Of a stretch of 64,000 nt of DNA, positions 34,942 through 42,936 are shown in pieces (position 1 is the stretch's first letter; each line of letters begins with the position of its first letter). This DNA is from an uncultured Sphingobacteriales bacterium (GTDB lineage Bacteria > Bacteroidota > Bacteroidia > Chitinophagales > Chitinophagaceae). Made by a program: the position numbers and the translations under genes. The notes beneath the pieces were generated by a model. That model was not told the origin of the DNA. It did no database searches and was given only the letters and a program-made list of their open reading frames with translations. The stretch lies in NCBI GenBank assembly GCA_937871285.1, contig CALMQS010000014.1, positions 59,390 to 123,389 of the forward strand. The letters run 5' to 3'.

Positions 34942-36330
34942 ATGTTATCCGCTTCACGAAGAAAGTTCATACAGCAGCTCGGTGGCACAGGCTTAGCGCT
35001 CACTGCCGGAACGCTCCATGCATTTGCCGGCGACACTGCTTTTCGCGAATATGTATTGCACGATGAAAAGAAAATCAGCGCTAATGATCGTTTACGTATA
35101 GCCAGCATTGGCATGGGTATAATGGGGCATAACGATACGGATACGGCTTTAAAAATACCGGGCATAGAGCTGGCGGCTGCCTGCGATTTGTATACGGGCC
35201 GCTTAACCAGGGTGAAAGAAAAATACGGTAACCATATTTTTACCACTAAGGATTACCGTGAGTTGCTGGAAAGAAAAGATATTGACGCCGTTATTATAGG
35301 CACGGCCGATCACTGGCACTCCCGGATTGCCATTGACGCCATGAAAAAAGGCAAGCATGTATATTGCGAGAAACCCATGGTGCAGCAAATCAGTGAAGGC
35401 GCACGGGTTATAGCCATGCAACAACAAACAAAAAAAGTGATGCAGGTGGGCAGCCAGCGCATCAGCGGACTGCTATATCAAAAAGCCAAAGCATTGTATG
35501 AAGCAGGTGAGATAGGAAAACTGAATTGTATAGAAGCTTCTTACGACCGGCACAGTGCAATAGGTGCATGGCAGTACACGATGCCAACCGATGGTTCACC
35601 AGAAACAGTAGACTGGGACCGTTATATTGCGGGAATGCCCAAACAACCTTATGATGCAAAGCAATTCTTCTGGTGGAGAAATTATAAGGCGTTTGGAACA
35701 GGCGTTGCCGGCGACCTGTTTGTGCACCTGTTAACGGGTATACATATGATAACAGGATCAAAAGGCCCGGAAAGAATTTTTGCTTCGGGTGAAACGAGTT
35801 ACTGGAAAGATGGAAGAGACGTGCCGGATGTAATGACCGCTATTATGGATTATGCTGAAACAAAAGAACATCCTGCATTTCAACTCACCCTGCGTGTTAA
35901 TTTTTCAAGCGGGATGGGTGATCGTTCCCTGATAAGATTGATTGGCGATGAAGGTGCAATGGAATTGGGTGATGCATTAACCATAACGCATGACCTGTTG
36001 CCCAAAGCCCCGGGAATCGGAGGATGGGATGCACTGACAACCTATCCCAAACAAATGCAGGAGGCGTTGCTACGAGCATACAATGATAAGTATTCAAAAC
36101 AAGACAAAGAACAGCCGGAAAAACCCAATATAAAGTATAAAGTACCCGAAGGGCATGATGCGCATGTGGCCCATTTTGCCAATTTCTTTGAAGCCATACG
36201 CACCAACGGAACCGTAATAGAAGACCCTGTATTTGGATTCCGGGCCGCGGCGCCTTGTCTTGCATGCAACGACAGCTACTTTTCAAAAAAGATCGTTCAG
36301 TGGGATCCGGTAAGCATGAAATTGAAATAA
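34942..36330 (+). CDS. Exported Gfo/Idh/MocA-family oxidoreductase
   Basis: The start at 34942 (MLSASRRKFIQQLGGTGLAL) gives a twin-arginine-type signal peptide of about 30 residues, so the enzyme is probably exported folded with its NAD(P) bound. The longer frame from 34822 is rejected. The mature part shows ASIGMGIMGHNDTDTAL (Rossmann fold), GTADHWHSRIAIDAMKKGKH, the catalytic EKPM, and GDLFVHLLTGIHMITG. Exported members act on cell-surface or plant glycosides, including 3-keto-sugar formation and reverse steps. It lies 6 kb from the related cytoplasmic sugar operon. Confidence 0.88.
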   Translation: MLSASRRKFIQQLGGTGLALTAGTLHAFAGDTAFREYVLHDEKKISANDRLRIASIGMGIMGHNDTDTALKIPGIELAAACDLYTGRLTRVKEKYGNHIFTTKDYRELLERKDIDAVIIGTADHWHSRIAIDAMKKGKHVYCEKPMVQQISEGARVIAMQQQTKKVMQVGSQRISGLLYQKAKALYEAGEIGKLNCIEASYDRHSAIGAWQYTMPTDGSPETVDWDRYIAGMPKQPYDAKQFFWWRNYKAFGTGVAGDLFVHLLTGIHMITGSKGPERIFASGETSYWKDGRDVPDVMTAIMDYAETKEHPAFQLTLRVNFSSGMGDRSLIRLIGDEGAMELGDALTITHDLLPKAPGIGGWDALTTYPKQMQEALLRAYNDKYSKQDKEQPEKPNIKYKVPEGHDAHVAHFANFFEAIRTNGTVIEDPVFGFRAAAPCLACNDSYFSKKIVQWDPVSMKLK

Positions 36331-36383
36331 AGAATAGGTGAATAGGTTTGATCGCGCTTTCAATCTGTGCTGGTATAAAAAGT

Positions 36384-36440
36384 CGCGCTGGGGTCTTCAT
36401 CGGGAGCCATTGTGGGCAGCCATGAGACCTCCGCGCTGAA
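36384..36440. repeat. Hairpin repeat, copy A
   Basis: GCGCTGGGGTCTTCATCGGG is followed after a short loop by GGCAGCCATGAGACCTCCGC and GCTGAA. It is about 80 percent identical to copy B at 41398-41455. The arms GGTCTTCAT (36392-36400) and ATGAGACC (36422-36429) pair with one bulge. It ends a few bases before the start of the serine-hydrolase gene. Confidence 0.7.
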
Positions 36441-36446
36441 CAGAAT

Positions 36447-37496
36447 ATGAGAGAAACAAAGCAAATACTAAGAAGAATAGTTATACCAATCGTTGCAATA
36501 ATCTGTGCCGTGGTATTCATTCCCTGGGTTATGGTAAGGGCGTGGTTGGCGCCATTACCGGATACAATTCAAAAGCAGGTAAACGATGCTTTGGATTATA
36601 ATCTGGATGGTATTATTGTGTATGTAGATCAATCTGGTAAGCCACCGGCATTTTACGTTGCTGGTTGGAAAGATAGAGAAAATAAAGTGCCGGCCGACCC
36701 ACAAGCATTATTCAAGATTGGCAGCATCAGCAAATTGTATATCGCTGCAGCCACTTCTAAATTAATCAATAGTCAAAGATTGCTGCTTGATGACACATTG
36801 GCTAAGCTTTTACCGGAGCTTGCCGGAAGAATAGAAAATGCAGATAAGATTACTTTGAGAATGTTGCTGCAGCATCGTAGCGGCATTCCTGATTGGATTA
36901 AAGCCGCTGAATTCCCATGGGATAAGCCGCCAACTGATGTCAGCAAAGTTCTGGAACTGGTATTTGATGAACCGTCAAAATTTATGCCTGACAGCCACTA
37001 TGAGTATTCCAATACGAATTATCTATTGATTGGTAAAATTCTTGATAGCACATTAGGCTACAACCATCAGCAATATATCAAAAAAGAAATTTTGACTCCC
37101 CTTGGGTTAACCCACACTTTTGGATCACTGAGTGAGGTGAACTCCGGAGATGTTGCCAACGGATATGACTCCCATTATGATAAGGATGTAAAGATGCTTG
37201 ATTTTGTGGCTCCGGGCGGTTCGATGGTAGCTACAGCACAGGACATGGGTATATTCCTGAGGGCATTGAATGATGGCTCTTTGTTAAATAAAGAGGAGCA
37301 GGCTATATATTCCTCTGTTTATAAGTATGAGCATACGGGCTTGTTACCAGGATACGGGAGTATCGCCCGTTATCACAAGGATATTGATACCGTGGTAATC
37401 CAGTTTGTAAATACCAGTGGCGGAAATGCATGGACGATATCGGAAATTATATATAATCGTATTATCAGGATCCTGGATAGACAAAAACGCTCATAA
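36447..37496 (+). CDS. Serine hydrolase of the class C beta-lactamase family
   Basis: The 349-residue protein has an N-terminal signal anchor (RRIVIPIVAIICAVVFIPWV). The catalytic SxxK is SISK in FKIGSISKLYIAA. YSN in HYEYSNTNYLLIG is the second motif, and HTG in YKYEHTGLLPGYGS is the third. These are the three motifs of DD-peptidase/beta-lactamase-like hydrolases; the substrate may be a peptide, ester or peptidoglycan fragment. HRSGIPDWI fits the family. Resistance to antibiotics cannot be inferred. Confidence 0.92.
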   Translation: MRETKQILRRIVIPIVAIICAVVFIPWVMVRAWLAPLPDTIQKQVNDALDYNLDGIIVYVDQSGKPPAFYVAGWKDRENKVPADPQALFKIGSISKLYIAAATSKLINSQRLLLDDTLAKLLPELAGRIENADKITLRMLLQHRSGIPDWIKAAEFPWDKPPTDVSKVLELVFDEPSKFMPDSHYEYSNTNYLLIGKILDSTLGYNHQQYIKKEILTPLGLTHTFGSLSEVNSGDVANGYDSHYDKDVKMLDFVAPGGSMVATAQDMGIFLRALNDGSLLNKEEQAIYSSVYKYEHTGLLPGYGSIARYHKDIDTVVIQFVNTSGGNAWTISEIIYNRIIRILDRQKRS

Positions 37497-37917
37497 CATG
37501 AGCGCCATAGCCGCAAAAATGGCACAATTTTACAGATTCCTCTACCAATAAAAATAACCAGACAATTTGGAAGTTTGACTTTTTTGTAATTACAGGATAC
37601 GCATAGTTAAACGCTTTGAAACTTTGGCCGACAAAGAGATTGAAAAAGTAAAAAACGTAATTCAGGAAACGTTTGTGGACTAAAAACTGCCGCCAACATG
37701 CCTGGCAGAAATACGGGCAGACGGGAAACATTCTTAAACTTCTGATTCATTGTTTTAGCTTTTGTTCCTGCCGACGGAATACAACCCAATGTTATTACCT
37801 GACCATGTCCTGAAAATTACGCTGTATGAAGTCTCCGACTTCGTACCTGCTATGTTCTTACCGGACTAGGTCCGGAAAAATACTGACAACAAAACCGGAG
37901 TACAACGTATCTAAATA
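37497..37917. other. Gene-free stretch with two REP-like hairpins
   Basis: No complete gene is seen in about 420 bp. A short open stretch at 37597-37683 reads RIVKRFETLADKEIEKVKNV and may be a relic. Two hairpins stand close together. GTATGAAGTC-TCC-GACTTCGTAC (37824-37846) has a 10-bp stem with one G-T pair. CCGGAC-TAG-GTCCGG (37861-37875) has a 6-bp stem. The paired layout resembles REP/BIME elements. No T-run follows on either strand. Confidence 0.5.
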
Positions 37918-38529
37918 TCATCCCTCTATACCAAAGGCACGGTTAAGCGACCATATCACATCTTCCGGCCGCCTGGCGGTTGAAATAAATTTCCGTAAGG
38001 GTTCCACTATTTTGGGATACTCATCTATAAAAGCAATGCCGGGTATTTCTGTAAGATTAAAACTACGCATGCATTGTAAAAAACTTTCTTTGTTGCTTCC
38101 GGAAAAGCGGATGTATTTTGCCGGTGTAACAATAAGCTCTGTAAGTTCATTCATGGTATGGGCATACAGGCTCAGTTGCAAGGAGCAATCCTGCGTCAGT
38201 TCCTGCCTGTAAGGCGAGATCTTTTGCAGAACCGAGGCCTGCGGAAAGTATTCTGTGGTTACTGTTTCATCTTCATTTAAACTGTATTCACAGCATATTT
38301 CTTCCGGCAGCAGGTGTAACAGCGCCAGCATCAAATTCCATAAGTTTGAGTTGTTAATATTGATCTCCGCCTGGAAAGTATAAGAAAGCTGGCGAATAGT
38401 ATTGGGTGTTATTTTGTACCCTTCTGTTATTTCCGCTTTTTTTCTTTTCAGCAATAGTTCTTCTATATCGGGCCGGTGAGGCATTTCGTCGGGAAGCGGA
38501 ATCCGTATGGTAACAGGTAATTCTAACAT
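37918..38529 (-). CDS. Hypothetical protein, no recognised family
   Basis: A 203-residue cytoplasmic protein without signal peptide or membrane span. It is acidic and rich in Leu (LWNLMLALLHLLPEEICCEY, TMNELTELIVTPAKYIRFSG), with a conserved-looking C-terminus (RKFISTARRPEDVIWSLNRA). No motif tells its role. Codon use and protein-like composition support it as a gene. It stands alone between two repeat-rich spacers. Confidence 0.6.
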   Translation of the reverse strand: MLELPVTIRIPLPDEMPHRPDIEELLLKRKKAEITEGYKITPNTIRQLSYTFQAEININNSNLWNLMLALLHLLPEEICCEYSLNEDETVTTEYFPQASVLQKISPYRQELTQDCSLQLSLYAHTMNELTELIVTPAKYIRFSGSNKESFLQCMRSFNLTEIPGIAFIDEYPKIVEPLRKFISTARRPEDVIWSLNRAFGIEG

Positions 38530-39019
38530 GGGGTAAAGATAAGAAACGTCATAGCTGCAAACGCGGGCTTTATTTGCTTTCTTCTGAGTTATAAAATGTT
38601 GTAGCGTTAGGCGTTAAGTCGTGAAAGTATTTATACAGCGCTATTTCTGTTGGACAATTGGTTTTATCAGCTTTGCCTCTCACTTTTATCGTTAATTTAT
38701 TTATTACTCTCTTCTATAGCAAGTAAAAACTGAATTTGAGCGGATGTTGAGCCAGATCCCTGCAGTAGCCTTCCTGTAGTTGAAACCACAGTAGCGCAAA
38801 AGCTACATCAGGGAACCATCCGGAAAACGGGGGGTATTCGTTTTCCGGCGGCTTTTGGTTACTTTTTCCGCAAAAAGTAACAAAGAAAAAATAGTTCGAT
38901 AGCTTATATTGGTTTCGAAGCTAATAGTTATTATTTTGAAATGAACAATCCAATACCAGTTAACTTTTGCAAAGTCTATAATTATGATTCCGAGCTACGC
39001 TCTGATACTAAAATGTTAT
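38530..39019. other. Gene-free stretch with a row of perfect inverted repeats
   Basis: Within 490 bp, three perfect inverted repeats follow each other: GTAGC/GCTAC (38791-38805), CCGGAAAACG/CGTTTTCCGG (38820-38848, 9-nt loop) and GTTACTTTTT/AAAAAGTAAC (38858-38881, 4-nt loop). The rest is AT-rich, with a CTCTCACTTTTAT word (near 38686) also found at 17990 and 44780. A structured RNA or a decayed small mobile element is possible. No reading frame is evident. Confidence 0.5.
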
Positions 39020-41311
39020 TTACATGGAGCCCAACTGCGAACGTATGAATTCACAATTGATCACTTTCTCTATTAAATCCTGTGGTACATAGTAATACTG
39101 GTTGGAAGCTTCAAACCCGATGCGGGAATCGGATTGAGTGATTTCAAAGAGCGCTTTGGCCAATGTTATTTCATTGCTTAGAATGCTGTTGATCGCTTTA
39201 ATTTGGACCTGCTTTCCGGCAGGCACCAAATGATGCTTTTGTATACTATCCCTGGCCATAACAAACCGTACCTGGTTGGCCACCGATGCAAAATGCAGCC
39301 AGACGGCTTTGGCTATACCCAGGTCTTCTTTTGCAATGGCCTGTCTGCCGGGTTCCGCAGTTTCAATAACTTTTTTAAAGAATTCAAGACCTGTTTTCCA
39401 GCCGCTGGCTACTTTATCAAATTGCCCTGCAAATGTTTCTGCCGGGTAAATACTCCGCCAACCTTTAAGATCATCATACGGAAAACCTACCATCGTTGAT
39501 GCGTACCCGGTAGGTTCAGCAAACAATAAGTTAGCGGGGCCGTATTGCTGTGGCGCATTGTATACCACGCCGCCATTATACGGAAATTCCCGGAAAGCTT
39601 TGCTGAATGCAGTCCAGGCCTGCCGGGCAAAAGGTGCGGCAGTTGTTCCGTAACGCTGAGCAGCCAGTTCGTTAAGCACCGTTTCGGGCTTAGCAGCAGG
39701 ATCTTCAGCAAAAGCCTGTGCTATCTCCAGGTTGGGTGAGGGATAGCCGCCCAGCGACCAGCTCAGCATAAGCCCGTCGGTATCCATTTTGGCAAGATTG
39801 GAAGCATGTTCGGCAATAAGATCAGAAACCGGGAGCCAGGGCACGGCAGATAGTTCCCAGGTATTGTTGAACTGCACTTTGGCTACCGTTTTTAAACCGG
39901 CCTGCTTTGCCAGTGCCCAATGCCTTGCAGCACGGGGGCCTGGGCCCACTGTGGAGATAGAATATTCGCCCACCTGTGAAGCGATGCCTCCCCGTTCAAT
40001 GGGTTTTGCCCATTCACTCACAGACATTAACCATACCGACTTTGGCAATTTTGCAATAACATCAGGTGCATCGCCATGCCCGTGCCACCCCCAGTCCCAT
40101 GCAATAACTTTTGCATCGGCATTGCCTGCATGCACCCCGTTGGCAATGGCTTCATTAACCCCGGCAATAATATCCGCATAGTTGCGCCGGCTGCAACGCG
40201 GACAGGCTTTCTGGTTGCCATGCGATGCACAATTGGTGAAATTTTCAGACGCGGTGATGGTAAATACACCACCCAGCTCAGGTACCTGTGTAAAAACATG
40301 CGCAAGTGAATGGCTGATCCAGTTGAGCACTTTTTCGTCGCTGGTGCACATGGCGGCAAAAGCACCTTGCCGTGTACCCATCATATCCGGCCTGTTTTCG
40401 AAAAAAGATAAAGGCATAGCCCTGGGCTCATTCATGTACAGGTACACCGAAATGCCATATCGTTTTGCTCTTTGGGCAATACGCCGCAAATTAGCAATAC
40501 GTATACGATGCCCTTCGCCAAATTCAGGAAAATCATTTCCACCCGGCGCCAGTTGATTGAGTACAACGTGCATCCATATGCCATTCACACCTTTGGCGGC
40601 CAACCGGGAAAGTAATCCATCGGGATAGGGATCATGAAGCGTGTCAATTAAAGGATCGCCGAAAATGCCGAAATAAGAATAGATGAAGCGCAACCCGTTT
40701 TCATTTGAATACTGCGCAGTTTCTTTTTTGGGCAAACCATCTGTTGATTGCAGGTCCTTTACAAAAGCAAACCGGGGCACGGTTGGCCGGGCGAGGGAAG
40801 CTTTAAAATGTTTTTGCACCAGTTGTTTAATCTCCTTTGCCCGTGCCAGCGTTTTGTTGTCGGGCTTTGTATATACCAGTTTTGCGCAATTTGGCTTAAG
40901 GTTGCCTAATTTAACGAAGAGAAAATCGTCTTCCTTAAGCGCAAATTCCAGTTCATCTGCCGTCATATCCAGCAGGGTGAGTAACTGATCGTAGGGAAGC
41001 AGGTGCCAGTTCCTGCGTATCACGGTAATGTATATCCTCTTTTTAAAATCGGGTGACACAGATTCCGCGGGGGGCAGGCCCATGGATGCGGCAATAGCAG
41101 TAATGTCTTTTGCTTCACATCCTATGGTTTGGGCAATACGGGCAGGTTCCACGAGGTTCCAGTTGCGCCATACCAGCGCATATATACGGTTGGGGAAGTG
41201 TTTGAATTCAATAGCCGGCGGATGCGTGCCAGCAGGAAGCTGTTCCTGCGCAGGTAACCCGGTATATGTTATAACAGTTAAAAAAAATAGCGGAACGAAA
41301 ACTTTGATCAT
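39020..41311 (-). CDS. Secreted glycosidase-like protein of unassigned family
   Basis: The 763-residue protein has a signal peptide (MIKVFVPLFFLTVITYTGLPAQ). Its N-terminal part contains a repeated helical unit: VWRNWNLVEPARIAQTIGCE and IRRNWHLLPYDQLLTLLDMT, each followed by a Leu-rich helix. The middle (about 215-560) reads like a TIM barrel: GVNGIWMHVVLNQL, RAKRYGISVYLYMNEPRAMP, GVFTITASENFTNC, AKVIAWDWGWHG and DTDGLMLSWSLGGYPSPNL. Acidic residues in MNEP and TASENF are possible catalytic groups. CPRCSRRN may bind a metal. I cannot place it in a numbered GH family. Nearby carbohydrate genes support a role in glycan breakdown. Confidence 0.7.
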   Translation of the reverse strand: MIKVFVPLFFLTVITYTGLPAQEQLPAGTHPPAIEFKHFPNRIYALVWRNWNLVEPARIAQTIGCEAKDITAIAASMGLPPAESVSPDFKKRIYITVIRRNWHLLPYDQLLTLLDMTADELEFALKEDDFLFVKLGNLKPNCAKLVYTKPDNKTLARAKEIKQLVQKHFKASLARPTVPRFAFVKDLQSTDGLPKKETAQYSNENGLRFIYSYFGIFGDPLIDTLHDPYPDGLLSRLAAKGVNGIWMHVVLNQLAPGGNDFPEFGEGHRIRIANLRRIAQRAKRYGISVYLYMNEPRAMPLSFFENRPDMMGTRQGAFAAMCTSDEKVLNWISHSLAHVFTQVPELGGVFTITASENFTNCASHGNQKACPRCSRRNYADIIAGVNEAIANGVHAGNADAKVIAWDWGWHGHGDAPDVIAKLPKSVWLMSVSEWAKPIERGGIASQVGEYSISTVGPGPRAARHWALAKQAGLKTVAKVQFNNTWELSAVPWLPVSDLIAEHASNLAKMDTDGLMLSWSLGGYPSPNLEIAQAFAEDPAAKPETVLNELAAQRYGTTAAPFARQAWTAFSKAFREFPYNGGVVYNAPQQYGPANLLFAEPTGYASTMVGFPYDDLKGWRSIYPAETFAGQFDKVASGWKTGLEFFKKVIETAEPGRQAIAKEDLGIAKAVWLHFASVANQVRFVMARDSIQKHHLVPAGKQVQIKAINSILSNEITLAKALFEITQSDSRIGFEASNQYYYVPQDLIEKVINCEFIRSQLGSM

Positions 41312-41397
41312 GACCAGTTGTATTTAAATATTATTGCTTTGCAAGCCCTGTACTTTTTCTAAAAAGATATTGATGGCAGTAAAAATAGGGATTTTAA

Positions 41398-41455
41398 GCC
41401 GCGCAATGGTCTTCATCGGTAACCATTGCAGGCAGCTATGAAGACCCCGGCGCTG
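41398..41455. repeat. Hairpin repeat, copy B
   Basis: A perfect 9-bp inverted repeat GGTCTTCAT (41408-41416) / ATGAAGACC (41438-41446) sits inside flanking GCGC words (41401-41404 and 41450-41453). Sequence and loop match copy A at 36384-36440. It lies in the 264-bp divergent spacer between the glycosidase-like gene and the small gene at 41576. Confidence 0.75.
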
Positions 41456-41575
41456 AATATGCGACAGGGTCACCCGTTCGTGCAATAATAGCCCGGCTGT
41501 GAAGACATTATCGCAAAAATAAATTGTAATGAAAATATATGTATCTTATAGGTTCATAAAAAAGACAATTGCCAT

Positions 41576-41944
41576 ATGCGCTCTCAGTTTATAATACTAA
41601 ATCTTCATCTGCAATATCGTTTGTGGATTGCGGAATTAAATTTTCTGGTAGATGAAATCAGGATTCTGAAAGATTATTTCCAGGAGTTGGTTTCTTACCT
41701 GGAAAAAGATCCGTTGCTAACAATTAATGCATCGCTTACAAACCTTCGGGAAGACATAGATGCCTTACGCAATGAAATGCATCTTGACAAAATGGAACTC
41801 GCTTCAAGACTCAAACACAATACTGTTGATCAGCCGTGGAATAATCAACGTACCGAATCCTTCCGTGAACAGCATGATAATATCAAGAAAACATTTACCG
41901 GAATAAGGCAGCGTATTGAGTCGCTGACAACCCAACCAATTTAA
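41576..41944 (+). CDS. Small helical hypothetical protein
   Basis: The frame encodes 122 residues without signal peptide. Most of it is predicted by eye to be helical, with heptad-like spacing (FLVDEIRILKDYFQELVSYL, LTNLREDIDALRNEMHLDKM and IKKTFTGIRQRIESL), so it may form a bundle or coiled coil. I recognise no family. It is read in the same direction as the ChbG-like gene 92 bp downstream. Confidence 0.6.
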   Translation: MRSQFIILNLHLQYRLWIAELNFLVDEIRILKDYFQELVSYLEKDPLLTINASLTNLREDIDALRNEMHLDKMELASRLKHNTVDQPWNNQRTESFREQHDNIKKTFTGIRQRIESLTTQPI

Positions 41945-42036
41945 TTCCTTTCACTATTTGTGTTGGCGAAACACTCAAGCCTGCTGAGAGGGAGGATTTA
42001 ACTAATTTACGTAGCTTTAAGCTAAACTTCGCCTGT

Positions 42037-42885
42037 ATGAGATACAGCCTGCTTATGATCGCTTTTGCATGCAGCAGCATGATGCTTCATGCGCAGCATC
42101 CTCCACGGTTAATAGTACGTGGAGATGATATGGGATTTTCGCACAGTGGCAATGCAGCAGCTATCAAAACATACAAAGAAGGCATCGTACGTTCTGTTGA
42201 AGTGCTGGTTCCTTCTCCCTGGTTCCCCGAAGCCGTAGCCTTGCTGAAGGAAAATCCGGGCGTGGATGTGGGCATCCATCTTACATTAACCAGTGAATGG
42301 GATAATGTAAAATGGCGACCGGTATCAGATTGCCCAAGTCTTAAAGATGCTGATGGATATTTTTATCCCATGATATGGCCCAATAAAAATTATCCCAACA
42401 GGGCCTTGTTACAGCATAAGTGGACGCTTGAGGATGTAGAGAAAGAGTTCAGGGCGCAGATAGAGCTCGCTATAAAAAAGATACCACGCATCAGTCATGT
42501 TTCAGGACATATGGGTTGCACGCACATGAATGAAGATGTAACTGCGCTCACTAAAAAGCTGGCAAAGGAATATAAGATTGATATTGATCCTTCGGAAAAA
42601 GCCGTAAAAGGGGTAAGCTATAAATGGCAGAGCAAAACAGCAGCGGAAAAGAAGAAGGCTTTCATTGCTATGCTGCAAACACTGGAACCCGGCAATACGT
42701 ATCTATTTGTAGACCATCCCGCATTTGATACACCGGAAATGCGGGCCATACATCATATTGGTTACGAAGATGTAGCTACCGACCGCCAGGGTGTAGTGGA
42801 TATATGGACAGATGCTGAGATCATAGCATTGATCAAAAAGAAAAAGATACAATTGATCAGCTATAAAGACTTGGCTACCGAGTAA
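42037..42885 (+). CDS. Exported ChbG/YdjC-like carbohydrate deacetylase
   Basis: The 282-residue protein has a signal peptide (MRYSLLMIAFACSSMMLHAQ) and then the YdjC/ChbG pattern. LIVRGDDMGFSHSGNAAAI carries the metal-binding Asp pair. DVGIHLTLTSEW supplies the first His, and SHVSGHMGCTHMNEDV the second. FVDHPAFDTPEM closes the active site. Known family members remove acetyl groups from chito-oligosaccharides. Export suggests it works on polysaccharide fragments in the periplasm. It converges on the GH30 gene. Confidence 0.88.
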   Translation: MRYSLLMIAFACSSMMLHAQHPPRLIVRGDDMGFSHSGNAAAIKTYKEGIVRSVEVLVPSPWFPEAVALLKENPGVDVGIHLTLTSEWDNVKWRPVSDCPSLKDADGYFYPMIWPNKNYPNRALLQHKWTLEDVEKEFRAQIELAIKKIPRISHVSGHMGCTHMNEDVTALTKKLAKEYKIDIDPSEKAVKGVSYKWQSKTAAEKKKAFIAMLQTLEPGNTYLFVDHPAFDTPEMRAIHHIGYEDVATDRQGVVDIWTDAEIIALIKKKKIQLISYKDLATE

Positions 42886-42936
42886 CTTTTATTTCGGGCG
42901 GCAGTTCCATGCAGGATCCGTCTGCAGGCATCGGTT

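Noticed and set aside
35897..36520. 207-codon minus-strand frame
   Set aside because: It overlaps both the exported Gfo/Idh/MocA gene and the serine-hydrolase start, and shows no domain.
37597..37683. Short open stretch reading RIVKRFETLADKEIEKVKNV
   Set aside because: It looks protein-like, but there is no start codon and a stop lies just upstream. At most it is a relic of a lost gene.
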